Assembly: GCA_038502055.1 (NCBI GenBank)
Contig: JAXRKN010000040.1
Span: 1,302,001 to 1,366,000 of the forward strand
DNA: 64,000 nt
DNA from: Tanytarsus gracilentus
Taxonomy: Eukaryota; Arthropoda; Insecta; Diptera; Chironomidae
Reading direction: 5' to 3'
Below, one piece after another: positions 21,101 to 36,100 of the stretch (the first letter of the stretch is position 1; each line of letters begins with the position of its first letter). A program made the position numbers and the translations under genes. The notes under the pieces are model-generated. The model made no database searches and was not told the origin of the DNA. It was given only the letters and a program-made list of their open reading frames with translations.

Positions 21101-24100
21101 AGATTGAGGAAAAAAGGAGAAAAAAGAAAAAAGAAAAAGAAAAAAGAAGGAAAAGAAAAAAAATCCAAAGGGGCAAAAAAATGCGAGAGAGATGATTCGT
21201 GTATTTCATGATGTGATGAAATCAATTAAGATTTAAAGTGATTGAATTTTACTGTGAATAATATTACTATTTGATCACACCAATAAAATAAATTGAGTTT
21301 TCATGGATGATGATTGAAATCCACCTCTGCAAACATATATCTCGCTTTAGATTTTAAATTCGCACGTTCTCGTTCGATGGCGTTCATGATAAATCAATCT
21401 TTATTAAATTTATTGATTATATGCAGCGATATCTTTTATTGAGTGTTTTATCGCGAGCACTCTTGCTCATATTTATTTGCCTTTCAAAATGCGCACGACG
21501 TGTATATAAATTGATATTAGCTTAAATTGATCTGATTTCAATTGTCTGTCGTCGATATGCGCAGAGATTTTTATTTTTAAATCATTTTAGCCTTCAAAAC
21601 CTCATTGAAATGTGTGTATTTAAAAACTTTAGTAGAGTCTTGTTGAAAAAAAAAATTAAAAGTCGAAGATTAGTCATAAATGCCATGCTTGAGAAGAAGC
21701 AGCAGAAGCTTTCAACTCTAATTATCATTAATGCCATCAAACGTAAAGCACTTCATTCTATTGTTATTTTAAAATGCTTCGCTCCTCCTCTCTCTCAACT
21801 AGATACAATAAGAAGAAACAATGGCAAGGAGATTTTTTCTCTATTTCGAGAAAAAGAAAATTCAGTGGCGCAAGAAATATGTTAATGATTGTGGATTAAT
21901 TTAATGCTAATAATGACGAACATATTCAAAGAGACTTCTTTATGAAAGACGGGAATGAATTAATTATGACAAATAAATCTCTTTAAAACTCTCCTTAGCT
22001 TCGTATACCGCTAACTAGTAAGATAAAAGTGTGAAACTTTAAATATTTTCGATGATTTTTTCCTTAACGAATTTTAAAACATTTTATGTTAAATTTGCTA
22101 TGGCCGTTGACTACAACCTTGAAAAAATTGTTGAACATACTTGTTCAGTTTTAGAAAAACAAATGTACCAGCTAAACATATCTTAAACCTAACCGTACTA
22201 ACTATGTAAAGAGACAAATTTCGTTAGAAAGTTAAAAGAATAAATATTTTTTTTCACGTGTAGACAAAATTAAGTTTGTGTCGTTTTATAAAATTGTGAT
22301 TATTGCTGCTTGCGAAGTTTAAAGAATGTTTTTTCTTTTTCTTCAAATAAATCTCTCTGAGAAAGCTGAATAAAAATGTGTGATTCGTATCTCAAATTTT
22401 ACTTTTTCTCACTACTTTAATTAAAAGACAGCAAAGCTGTTAAGATAGCAGCAGTCAAGCATTTAAGTTGAGGGTAATATTTAAGTAAAATTTATGCATG
22501 CGAATCCCTCGTTCAAGATTCAAAAAATTATTTATTTAAGGAAAAGAAATTTTTTAAAGGCATTAACATGAAAGATTTCTCTGTGCTCATTCTCTCATGA
22601 ACATCATTTTGAGGGTAGATGAAAATGTGTTGGAAATATGGAAATATGCGGTCGGGAGGAGATAATGTAAATTCATGTTGTTCTTACCTCATCTAATGGA
22701 CATCCACTCGATCGCAATACGGTGTGAGATTGAAGGATCAACAATTTTAACAGTTTGTCTTTTATTTCAGCCAGCTGCGTGGGCTTTGTACGTATTATTG
22801 TAATTTTTAATGTCACACTCGAAGTTAATTCGCCGAGAATCTCACTGACGGATATTAATGTGTTGTCGGTGATTTTATCGAGTGGAAGTGGCTTCCAGTT
22901 TTTGATTATTATTGCTCCTAAAGTGAGAATGTGCGAGAGAGAGAAAAGTATGTGAGTTAATCAGATTAAAAGTTAAGTAACTTTTACGCTGGAGATTGCG
23001 TCCATGTTTATGAGTCGCAAGGGACGTGCAAATTTTATTATTTTCTAACCAAAATTTAAACATTTCTTTAAATTATGTTTAAAATGTCCATCTCCTGAAT
23101 TTTAAGCACAATAGTGCAATAAATACCTTTGGCGGTGTTTGAAATGTCAGAGGAGTAGCCGAGTCGTTGTAATGCGATAGTGACAATATCACAAAAAGGC
23201 GTCGATCCCGGAACAATGACATAGCTATCCATTTCAATATTCGGGCGACGACGCCATGGACTGCGTGCGTCCACTTGAAATGATGCTTGCAACGATGGCA
23301 CCGACTCGACCACACAATGTAACGGCAAGGATTTTGCTGTAAGAAGAGAAAAGAATAAAATTTAATATTTCTTCACATAATCCCTCATGTTAACCCGATA
23401 ATACTCTTCTCAACTATATATGCATATGGACACATTGGCTTCTTCGCATAGATTTTATAGAAAATATGTTTGATTTCACTTTTCATCCTCATATTCTCTA
23501 ACAATTGTCTAAAATTTTTCCTTTTCCCCGAACAGATTGTGAAACATCGGGCTTATGCTTTAAGCTCTTCACATTCTTCTTTTTCTTCTATCTCTAACGA
23601 AATTTTAATGTCCAGTTTTAGAGAGAGAAAAGTTTTGTGCATATTCAACATTGAAAAAGGAGGCAGAGGCAAAAATTTCATAAATGAAAATCTCTTCGCA
23701 AATCTTTCAACTTAATAACTTATTTTTCAAGGAATTTTCTTTCTTTGCATAATTTTCATCTTGTTCTAATTTTCATAAACAATCCTTCGCATATAGTTTT
23801 TGTCAAGGGTTAGATTGTGTCAGTGTGAAATGGACTTTGGTCTCTTTTTTTTTGAGGAAAATCTCAATAATATTGATAACGAAATGTTTCGAAGAAGAGG
23901 CGCAGAGAAAAACTTTCAAACCCCTCTTATGGAAATTGAAATTTATGCAAATCCATCACAAACTATTCTTAATTGTGTTGAGGAGTGCTGTTATTTTATA
24001 TCGAAGGAAAAGTGTTTGGCAAAAGAGCTGATAGAGGATTTTTGTGGGTAAAAAAATTACCAAGTTTTAGAAGAAAAATTCCTTGCGGAGATTTTGTTAA

Positions 24101-27100
24101 ATTTTAAAGGGGACAAAAATTAAATTATTTTTTTCACCATAAACTTTGTGAACGATAAAACATTGAGAAGGTAACAAAACTGTCCTTTTCTCCTCCCACA
24201 AATGGTCAAAACTAGCTTTTCGATTTATTAAAAGAAGAGATTTTCTCGTTTATGAAAATCTCAGAGAAAATTTTTAAATTTCACTTTTGAATAGTAAACT
24301 CATGGACACAGAAGAATTAGAGACTTAGAGTTCTATGTATGCAGTTGAGCTGACGAGGAAATAGGGAATTAGGAGGATTTTCGAACAATTTTCATTGAAA
24401 ATCTTTTCATCATGAGAAAGAGGAAAATTTTGCTTTCTCTCTCTTTTTTTCACATCGTCAAGTTGATTTAGACAAAGACATGCTCATGTAGCGAGACTAA
24501 TTTCACCCCCATCGATCGTGAAAGCTCTTTTATTTTTATTATCATTTCACGGATGTGTGCGATAAAAGCTCAATGTCGCGATGTGTTGTCGTTACACACG
24601 CTCTTATTTAATCTGTTGCTTGAAATTTTTCCTCCGACGACAGTTGATGATGATGGCTGAAGGGAGTAAGAGTGAGGTGAAATCTTAAGCGAAGATGGGT
24701 TAAAAATGTCGCAAAGTAATCGGAATTGATTTTTAGAGTGAAGAATGAAATGCGAAAGGGAAACCTTTTAACTGGGAGAAGAAAACCTCTATAACGATTT
24801 TTGGAGTTTGAAGGGATTAAGATTTTCCACATTTCTGCTCGAATTAAGTTCGATATTTTGCTTTTAAAAATAATCCTTTTCACAAAAATTTGCTAATAAA
24901 TTTTAGTCATCATAGTTCAAGAAAATTTAAAATTTAAAAATAATTTTCACACCAATCCAAGTGTTCACGATTAACGAAATGACAAAGTTTTCTTCGCTCT
25001 ACGCTGTATTATCATCAACAAGCGTAAAAAAATTCATCCTGTGGAAAATTGTTATTATCATAAGCATTGTGAGAACACAAAAAACTATGGGAAAAGAAAT
25101 AAACATCAACACAAGACGGAAAAGTAGCAAAAAAAGTTTAAAGCAAGAAAATGTTTTGAGAAGGACAAAAAAGGGAAGAAGAAGTTTTTCCTCTCATCAT
25201 GCACACACGATTTGCGGGTTTTCACAACTGAATTCTCTTCCGATATATTCAAGGATTTTGCTTTTAAAGGATTAGCCTTTTCCTCTTTATCCTTTGAAAT
25301 CTCTTTGACAACAACATGGGAGGAAAGTAGCAAGCACATAAGATGAAATTCAAACATTCTCATCCTCTTCTTAAATTGTGAGTAGATGAAATGAATTTTT
25401 GTAATTTTTTAACATAAGATTTTTTAAATATTGAGACAGTTGATAAATTTAAATAAGTTTCGAGTTACGACTTTTGATTTTCTATCCAAAGGATTAAAAC
25501 GAAACTCTTCAGCATACAATCTCAAAGTTGTTTATCAAGTCTCTCTCACACACACACTGACTCAAAGAGAATCAGGATAATACCATGACACTCGAGTTGA
25601 AAATGTCAAAGCTAAGAAACAATAGTAGAGTAAATTGCGAGAGCTTATCTTTAAATACGTGCTTACATCTCTTTTGATCATCGTCGTTGCTTCCTCACAT
25701 GCAACATTTCAAGTGTGTATTTTAAGATAAAATTCTATCTCTCTTTCTCACTCTCATGGATTGTGCGGAACTCTTCCTTTTTGGATTTGTTCGCTTTTTT
25801 GATTCGGAAGACAACAAAGAGATTTATATCGGGCTTGAATATTTTTCCATCATCCGAGTTATGTGCAATGTGTGGATTTACAATAAAGAGACCGGAAAAT
25901 GTGCATTAATATGCATAAGTTTAACCCTCAATACATACAGTCAGTCAATCATAATCGGAGTGTTATGCAATCTCAACATGAAAGAGCTAAAAAATCTATT
26001 TTTCTTCAATCTTTTAAAAAAAAATCATCATCATTATTTCGGTTTATGCCTTTATATAAATCTATTGTATTTGCAAAGTTGAGTGTGTTGCAGACGCTAT
26101 TTATAATCGCTTAAAACAGAAAGGAAAATAATGATGAGGGGTTAAAAAATATTGTATAAAGGATTAAGGATTGCTGCTGCCGTTCAAAATCCCATTCAGA
26201 TTTTCTGTTGCGTTTGTGTGCGTCTTTGTGATTTTTATTAAAAAGGGTAAAGAGCAGTGAAGGAATTAAAAGAGTTGTTGAAATTTATTTCAAATTGAAG
26301 TTGAATTAAAATCGAAATTTTTAAAATCAAATTTTCAAAAAATCGCGGTCATAAATCTTCATAATTATAATTTAGTAAATCGCAACTGTGGGAGATTTAA
26401 GTGAACAAATAAAAGGGTGGCATTTGAAGAAGTTTTAAAGGATTAAGAGACGCAAAAAGGGTTATTGTGTGACGAGATTTATTCCAGCGGCGACGCGCTC
26501 ACCAGGGGATAATTTCGATTCATTCCAATTAAAGAAAATAAATAAATTTTATGCACATTCTTGAGGGAGACGGAATGGGTTGTGAAGACGCTTCCATTTA
26601 TTGTAATCCCATTAAAATGTAAGCTGGAAATTCTCTCGAGTTGTGGTGCTTGCAGTTTTCTTAGCTGAAAACGGATTTAAAGCAATTTATGTGAAGGCGA
26701 AACCTTAAGATATCGGAGGAATTGCCACATAGTTGAATCTCAGCTACCGCTCGAAGCCATACTTATAACCTGAGTCGATGACATTTTCGTGATTTGGCAT
26801 GTCATAAAACATAAAATTCCCAAGCAATGTGTGTGTGTATTTTGAGGATAATATCATTAGGCAAGAGAAGTAAAAACAAATATTACGAGCTTAACTATCC
26901 GACTCAGCGTTGCTTGTGTGGCGCGGTAAAGGGTTATAACGAAGAGATTTATTTTTCCAGCACTACTTCGCTATAATCCAATAACGTACACCTTACCAAT
27001 AATCCTATATGTTCGTAATGTCGTGATTTCTCAAATACGACCAACATTGTAGAGTGCGAAGAAAAATTCCAGAAAGAGAAAATAAAGCTAATTGGAGATT

Positions 27101-30100
27101 ATTGATCGCAATTTTCAATGTCTTGGAAGATTAAAAAATGAAAAATTGTCATTTCAAATCGCAAGGATGAGAATGAGAGAAAATTTCTCTCTAATGAATT
27201 TCAATTGAATCTGCTAAGTCGCTGATAAAAGCATTCCGCGTATAATTTTATTATCTGTCAGAATATTCAATCTCTATATATTTAGCTGCTGTAAAGTACT
27301 TAGCACTGCTGGCGGATTAGAGTGAGACGTGATGGGGAGAGAGTTTAAAAACGCGGCAAATATCTTTGATAGAATCTCTTAGATCGCTAAAGTTTTTTTT
27401 GAAGCAAGCGTGGGACAATTATGGGGTTTAAAAAATAAATTCATAAAAGTGACCATCGCTTGATCCTCTTATCAATCTATCATCATCGTTGAGTATAGTT
27501 CAGAGGGAATTTTGCCGAGAGTTGCCTGGTTATTATGGATTAAATCCCTCATACTCTCCACGGCAACACCAAAGACATCGCAGAGTGTACACAAAAAGAA
27601 AGATGAGGAATTTTAAGTAGAAAAAGATTCCCGAAAAAAAAACTTTCTTAAGATTGTCTTATGCCTTATCTATCTTTCAATGCCGCTTTATAATGATGCT
27701 GACAACACAATATAAGAAAAAAAGAAATCGTAAGTCGATATTCTAAAAGTATTAGCGAGAAAATGAGAGAGCTTGATTATTTAGATGAGCAATTCCTTCC
27801 CCGCAATACCTTATTATCAGTTCAGAGAGCTATGTGGCAAATCTAATGAGCCACGAAAACCCATCCTTATTAAATTTTATGAACTCTAATCCCTTAACGT
27901 CGCTGATGCTCGCTTTTAGATTCACTAACATTGCCTCGATAATTTGAAACAATTTGTGAGGATTTTTCGAGTGAGAGAGAGAGAAGATTTTGCCTTTTAA
28001 TCTTTCATCAGCATCATCAGTGTGAGTTTTGTGGAAATTTTCGGACATTTAGAGAGTGGTGGAGCTGCACTAAGCTGGTGATAGATAAAAATTTATATGC
28101 AAAACAATTTTGTCTGTGAGACATGCCATAATAATATCTCAAAAAGGTTCCTAAAGAAACATCATAGAAGTCGTAAGCTGATGATGCACTTTCGGAATTA
28201 TTAGTTTTCACAATTTCCATGTACTCAACTCAGTTCAGTTTATCCTTAACTAATTAGTATGAGAATTTCAAGTCTACAATCATCAATATTTACGGCATAT
28301 GACTGACTCCAGAGTGCTTTGCTTCCAAGTGGTATCAACTTTCTTCGAATGAGCACCACCTTCACCCACACACACACACACAAAAACATAACCTCATATT
28401 TCCATTTTCCTTAATAACAAAAGGAATTGCAAACCGATTAAATTCTTATCAAACTCTCGAGCATGTGAGAAGGAGAAGATTTTTTTTGATTGCAAAGCCT
28501 CAGCAAAAATTTATAATAATTTCACTCTTAAATCCTAAATTGCTTTTGAAACATTTTTTCCATCTCTCTTAAGGGGTTGCGAGAATAAGAAACAATTACT
28601 TTTTATACGCGAATTATTCACAACAAAAAAAAACAAATTTCATTTCTTTATAAAATCCTCGACATGAGAGATGATGATGTGAGTTTTGTGTGCTGTTAAA
28701 CTTAACCAGCAAAATTAATCCGCATTATACTTGAGTGATCTTCAACGTATTTTCGCTGGATGAACAACAATTGAGAGATGAAGAAATGTTTATCGGTGTG
28801 GATTGTGGTGGGGTTTAAAAGCGCATTTTTTATCTCGATATGAATTTAAATTATTTTGCAAACACCCTGTTTAAAAATTCTTTTTTCACTCATCTTCGTC
28901 TCGCAGATTTATTAAAAATTGAAAAGGATAACGAGATGATGCCTACACACATGTGCTTCGAACACACAGAATAAGGAGGAGGTTAGAGTTCATAAAAATC
29001 TGAAATGTAAAGTTTTAAGATTCCCTTCTCTCTCACTCTCTCACTCACACTCGATTTATTTTATAAGAAGATTTTCGTTTTCCAAAACTAATCCCTTAAA
29101 CAAAGTACACAACAATATTTTATAGATGTGATACATTCTACAGAAGCTGATATTATTAAAAGAAGTTCATGTTTATTTCTAACTAACGCACATTATCGCA
29201 TGATAAACTTTTTTTGTTAATTTTAATCGTTCTTATGATTTTATGTACCGAAATATATTGATAATTATATAGAGATTTAAAGTAAGTTTTAAAATATTCA
29301 TTATATAAGAAGATCTTCTTTTTCCCTTCTCTCAACTGAGACGGAATGGTAATTTCGATAAGATTATTGGCCATGAAGAAAGAGAGAGAGAAGAGTCATG
29401 AGGTGTTTACTCATTTCCTAAAGGTATTATCGAAATATATATTATAAATTGAAATTTCCATATACTGGACAATCTTCACTTAAGACTACACCAAGATGCT
29501 GATGATGAGGTGAACGAAAGGGTTTTATTGGTCAGAGATTTCTTCTTTCTGTTCGAGTAAACCCTAATTAATATTTTAATTTCCCTTCTTTGATGAAAAT
29601 TTTATTTTATGCATGATGATAGATTGGAGTAAATGTGTCTCATCTGATTATTTTCCAATGAATTTAAATTTTATGTTAAAATTATTATTTTAAATATAAA
29701 AAAATATAAAAATGCAGTTTTAATAAATATTTATTTAAGGAAATCATGTTGATATGCTGTAAGTGAGACAGTGAATTTTTCTTCACCCTTCTTCGGCATC
29801 ATGCAATGGCTATAGGGGAGCATTGAGTTTGTAAAAAACGTAACGGGAAGGAGTGAAGTGAAGTAACATGTTTTAAACTTAAGAAGGGCTTTTGCTTTTC
29901 GAAACAAATCCGCCTGCTTGGATGCTTTAATCCTGTTAGACTCCTCTCTTACATGCTTGCTATTTTCTTCTGGATGGCTAAGAGAGAAAATCTTAAAATC
30001 TCATTCTACTGTTCAGCATACATAAATGTATCATCGTATATTGGATAGATCTTAACATCAGCAGCAGCAGCAAGCACATTTTAAAATTCTCTGAATATGG

Positions 30101-33100
30101 ATGATGATGCGATGGCATTATGTGTGAGTATGATAGCCATTTCTTTAGCTTTTCATTTGTATTTGAATATACATGAGAATGGAAAATCTTGTTGGAGAAT
30201 ATAAGGAGGCACAAATAACATGCTAAGACGTAAAACACATGAATCTTGCATAAAGTTCAAGTAGCATGTATAAAGAATAAAGGATGGAGTTGAACAGGAT
30301 TAAATCGCACTCACACTCAATTTTCATTGGAAAATCTTTCTTGAAACATTGGTTTTGCCATTCTCTGCTCACTCTTCCTTCGAGAGGTATAAGGATGATG
30401 AGGTGGTTTGAGGTGTAAGTGAAAGATTTGGGGGGAAATGGAAGGTTTAGAGAAAAAAGGATTATAGATCGAATGTATGAGTGTGTTTACAAGTTTACAC
30501 TAAGTAGTTCTGATAGAATTTAAATCTTGCACAAAACTTGACATTTTTATAAACGTTTCTGCCCTTGCAAACATTTAAAAATACTCTCAAGATTAATAAT
30601 AACTTAATTTTCAGCATTGAAATTATTTAAACTCATCAATGACTCTGAAACTTATGTAAGTCCTCGTTTTAATTAGCACGACATACAGAAATCTCAAATG
30701 ATATTAATACCATCATGCAGTTATAATTAAATAAATTGAATGGAAGATTATCATCGAAGCCCATTTGAAGGTAAAACTCTTCAGAAATGTTAATTATTTG
30801 TAGATTATTGACATGGTTCAGTTCACAATACTGGATAATTTTTAATCACTCTCGCCAAAAAAATTAAAAATTTAGAATTATAAGTGAGTTTTTATTAATT
30901 ATCAGCAGCTCGTTAATCGCATGAATTATTTTGCGAGGATCAAAAATTAAAATTGGAGAATGAAAATATTTTTGGGCGAGAGTGAAAAATTTATTTTAAT
31001 AGCCGAAAGCTCCAAATGATAATGAGCTTATTAAATGAATTTTCGGTTTTCAATTAATTATTAAATGAACACTGAACAGTGAGAGTTGGTTGTGGCATGT
31101 AATGAAAGAGATTTGGGTCAAGGTGTGGACAGTTTTTGTGTGACAATTTAAAAAAAAATAAAACTCGTTTTTTTCACGACCCTACTTGCTGAACTCAAAT
31201 ACATACAATAACACACATTCACAAACATATTCGTGGCGCACATTAAAATAAATCCATTGAATCGTTCAACTGATGGGATTAGAATAAATCCAGATAAAGG
31301 GATAAAAACGAACGAGAAATTCCCTTTTCGATACACAAACAGCACATATACACAGCTTGTTAAAAAAGCGGTTCCCTCATACATTTATTTATTAGATAGA
31401 ATTTCCGTTTCACTCCATTCATTGTCACTCTCTCGCTATTGCTATTCATTGTGCGAGAGAGTGATGCGGATCTCGGATTTAGAAAAATAAACTTTACTCC
31501 TCCTCCTCAATATTCTCGTTCATCCTTTCGATTTTTTATAAAATGCCTTTTGTATTGAATTTGAGAGGTCTCTCAAGAGGAGGGCAATAAAAATTTGGAT
31601 TTATAAAAATTCTTAAAAAACAGTTTTGAATTTCATGATGATTTTAACAATTATTTTTTAATAAATTATCTTCCCTTGACTACACTCAATAATGATAACA
31701 ATAGAAAGAATAAAATTTCTAATAATGCCAATCTAGTGAATTATAATGTGTATGAAAAAATTTAATCCAATCGTTTAGAATTTCTCCCTATTATAGATGC
31801 TTAAAAAACTTAATTCCATTTTTCACTAACAGTCGTCATTTTGAAAGTAAATCTAGAATAATTTTCGTGAGCCTGCTTAGTTCTGCTATCTTTTAAAGAG
31901 AGTGAGATAGAAATAAAATTCAAGGGGATTAAAATGAGAAAATTGCGAGGAAAAATTCCACGAAATATTTGAAATTTTGAAAATGAGATTAAGAATTTAT
32001 ATTTTTTATGCTTTCTTCGCTAAAATTTAGCAGCGATGATATTGATATTAGAATTAATTAGTGAGCGAAATGCATCCGCGTTCCGAATCTATAATCTCAC
32101 TTTTGAATTGAATTTAAATCTTTTTATGCAGTTTTCGCAGCAGATCGATTATTTCGTGAGCGACCCGAAACGAGTGAAAATTTATGGATGATGAAGGACG
32201 ATTAGTAATCCATCGAACGTTTTTGTTTGCCAATGTGTGCACATTAAATGCTCCATGCTCTCTCCCGAGCCTAAATCCATCCGCGTGTGCGATGCATTTT
32301 ATTGAATGTTTATTTCTAGCCAGTTTTTCGGGGTGCTCACACGAAAGCTTCCAACTAAATCGATGATGATGACGACGAGGAATAATCCTAAAGCCTATAT
32401 ATGGAATTGCTGTCCATCAAATGCATTTTATTGCTCACAAAACACGGTTCTCATGGAGAATCCTCATCATAGCTGAAAAATTCTTTTTCTATGTCCCTCT
32501 ATTATGGCCCTTGTTAGTTTGTTACTTCCATTAATGCTGTAAGGGTTTAGAAGCTTGGGTATGGACACTCTTAATAGTTAAATTTTATTTTATTTTAAAT
32601 TAACTCATTTCGATCAATTGAGCAAAATAAAAATAATTTCGAGTTAGCATCCCTTGTCGTTGAACGCCACTCGTTAATCTATTGAATTTCAAATTCAAAT
32701 CCGTTTAATGCTTAACTATTAGACTTAGAGAGGGAGCGTCGTATTGGAGGCAGTATAACAGCATTGAGGCAGTAGAAAAAGGATTTTCGCCGGCGACATC
32801 CGTGTGTGCGCGACAATAAATCTATTTGCGAATAACACATATTTTATGAACGCAAAAAAGCATATTGAGCAAAGAGTTTTGTTAGGTGACGGTGGAAAAT
32901 TCTAAATTTTCACTCATAGCGCCTCGCTTATTTGTATGCGTTAGAGAGTTAAGTTGATTCTTTTTTTCTATACCTCGCTCGCGACATCAATGTTGGTGGT
33001 TGAGGATCAAAAAAGAGAGCAGCAAATGCGTCGCATAAAGCTGCTAAAAATTTATTGATGCAAGTAGCACAAAATGCGAAAATACCTTTCATTATGTTTG

Positions 33101-36100
33101 CAACACTTCCGCGAACCAAAAGCACAAAAATAAAAAATTTCTCATCAACACTGAATAGAGTGACACATACACACACACAAGGGCTTTTTTGATAAGTTTT
33201 CAAATGCCCCGCAAAATTCACAAAAATGATAATTAACATCTCGCGCGAATTGAAAATGGTTTTTCGGTACACGCAATGTGCACGCGATATAGAGTGTAGA
33301 GTGGGGAAAATAAATCCTATCGCGGAAAATTGCACGATTTGAGCCTCTCTCACTCATGGTGAGCAAGCATCTCACTCTCGCTGACGAATTGCAATTTAGA
33401 TTTTATATAATCAATCACATTAGCAGCGAACGGCTTTCGAATCGCAAACCATGTTGGGGAAATTTTCTAATTTTAAGGATCAAAATGAATGCATTTTGCG
33501 GGGATTTTAGTGACGTTCACGTACCCATGTCAACAAATGGATTCACGCGAAATTTGTAATCCATCGGTAATAGCAGGAAATTTGCTGTGAGCATGCCAAA
33601 CATGAAGATTTGCAGCGAGAGCAACAGTCTCGAACGACAACACAACTATTATCATATGCTTATATGAATAGCTTTTTCTGGTTATCATAAACTCTTCTCA
33701 GAACTGCAACAGGATTTCTAGTGTATGGCAATATAAAAGGAATTTATTTCAATGTTTTCACAAGAATTTTTTCTCCTCACTGTTGCATTTCCATCGAGTC
33801 GAGTTTCAATGGTTAAGCGTCATATAAACATCGTACAGTAAGTAAGGATGAGAATAATCCGGGATGAAGTATTTAAAAAATTTAGAGAAAATTTAATTTA
33901 AAAAAAAACGAACTTTCACTGTATTTTCCTTACATCGCATCGCAACGATTATTGTAGATTTTCATGGATTTAGTGTTTGGAGATGGAGAAAATTTTTCTC
34001 CCTGTCTAAATCTCTAATCCCTTTTCCTCCTCATCTATGTGACGTTGTTTTGTATATAAATGTTTGTTGTGTTTTCTGAGGGTGAATGAACAACGCGTGG
34101 ATTTTAACCCTTTTATGGATGCTGCAATGACTTCTAGTGGAAATACTTAAGAAATGGATATTTTCGAAGAAGAAGATTTTCCTCTATCCAAAGGCTAAAC
34201 CAACTCAATATCCTCGATATCGATGAGATTGATCGATGAGCAAAAACATTTCAGCTACATATGTGACATGTGAGAGAGGGATGAGGGAGTAAGAAAGTAA
34301 GATTTATTGTAAGAGAGCGACTCGGAAAATGCCGGATTAAGGAAACTGGGACAAAATAAATCTCTAATCTCTATCGAGAAAATCGTTTTTCCTCTCTCAC
34401 ATGCCTTTTTTATTCGAGCATATATCTTGAAGCATGTTGTGTGTGTGTATATGTGAATTTTAATCTTCTTCTCTCACTCACTTTTTTCCTCATCCTCCGC
34501 TTTATGCCTTTAAACGTGTCTCTCATACGTTCGAGAGAGACTCACACAATTTCCATTGTGTTTGCTTTGGATTTGGAGGATTACTGACATCACATAATAC
34601 ACAAAACATTAGCTATACCCCGATATACACAAACACACATACACTTACACACATCATATCCTCGCATAAAACCCATTTTTTTGGATTTCAGGAAATAACT
34701 CAACGAAATAGCAGTGAAAGAAAAAAATAAATTCAGATGCCGCTTTATGATAAAGACTTAATGTGAAACATGAGTGTGTGAGTGAATGACGTAACATTTT
34801 CATTCGAAAAGCGAGTGAAATCCGAGTTGAGGAGATTATGATTATCCCTCCAGCATAATGCATGAATAAATTCCACATTAAAAAAGAGTAAAATCCAATT
34901 TCATGTGAATGTGTGCGAAGGATGTATACACAAAACCGAGGGATGATGATCATGATAAATTTAAATGCATTTGAAATCAAAAAAAGGGGTGACAATCAAC
35001 AACATCATTAGGTCTCTCAATGTATTCATTATTGTTGTGTGAATTGACAAAATTTTTATTCCCATTTAAATTTCTTAAAAAAATAAACACAACTCACCAT
35101 TAACTTTGGAAAAGTCAAAGTCCTTTCTTTCGACCGATGGTGATGGCAATATTTTTTCGGGTCCATTGAGAGCGTGCGGTGGAAATTGTTGTTGCTCACG
35201 ATGCTGTTGCTCTCGCTGGCTACTGTTTACGCCATTGTTGTTGTGTGAATTATCGCTCGGGTGATGATTTAATTTTTCGCTCGAAGGTAATGGCGATTGT
35301 GGAATTTTTGCATTTAAAATTGGCGAATTAACATCGCCGGAATTGTGATCGTTGTTGTGCATGCTGGGCGTTTTAGAACTCGATCTGGCCTCATTAATCG
35401 GACTACGGAGGTTGCATTCACTGTGTTGACGACTATTGGTGCTTGGTGGCGATCCCGATTGTTCCTTTTTTGGTGTTTTTGGTCTGGTCAGTGCCAAAGC
35501 TTGTGTCTGAAAGATTAAAATTATTAGCAAAGAGTTGACAGTAAATTCTCAAGCCACTAAAAAAGGTCATCATCTTTTATTGACCGTCAGTCACTTGTCA
35601 TCATGTCTTGTTAGTAAAACGATCAATTTATGTACTTAGCGTGTGCATTCCGAAATGCACTAAAAAATCTCCCACAACAAGTGAATTTGTGTGTGTTTAT
35701 AACGTGACGCGGCTGAGCACGCGATTTCGAGGCGCATTTTATTGAATTTATGGGTTTTTGTTTCTCCTCTCTCTCTTCATTTTCAATTGAGTGATTTATG
35801 AAAATTTTATTTCATTTTAATTTTTTTTCTCTCTCACTACTTCTTCTTAATTTATGATTTAGATTATTGTGTCATTGTGGTGTGCGGCGCACACTTCATT
35901 AATGTTCATTTAATATTCTGCCCTGGCTTTACTTTTCATTTCTTTTCTCTCTCTAAAGTTACTCAACAATGCCCTGGAAAATCACCGTCGTTATCTCGCT
36001 GAGAAATTTTTAACCAAAAACAAAATTTCTTACTTTTTTGAAAAATTATTTTTCAACTGCGCTAAATTTAATTCCATAAATCATTAGAGTTTTGACAGCG

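Larger units (their letters stand above)
19677..22687 (-). other. dve: dve intron 4 (3.0 kb), repeat-bearing
   Basis: The donor is GTAAGA at 22687 and the acceptor AG is at 19678-19677. The middle (20279-21160) is a composite repeat block entered separately. The rest is ordinary AT-rich intron; the + ORF at 21610-21885 has no domain or conserved feature that I can see. Confidence 0.8.
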
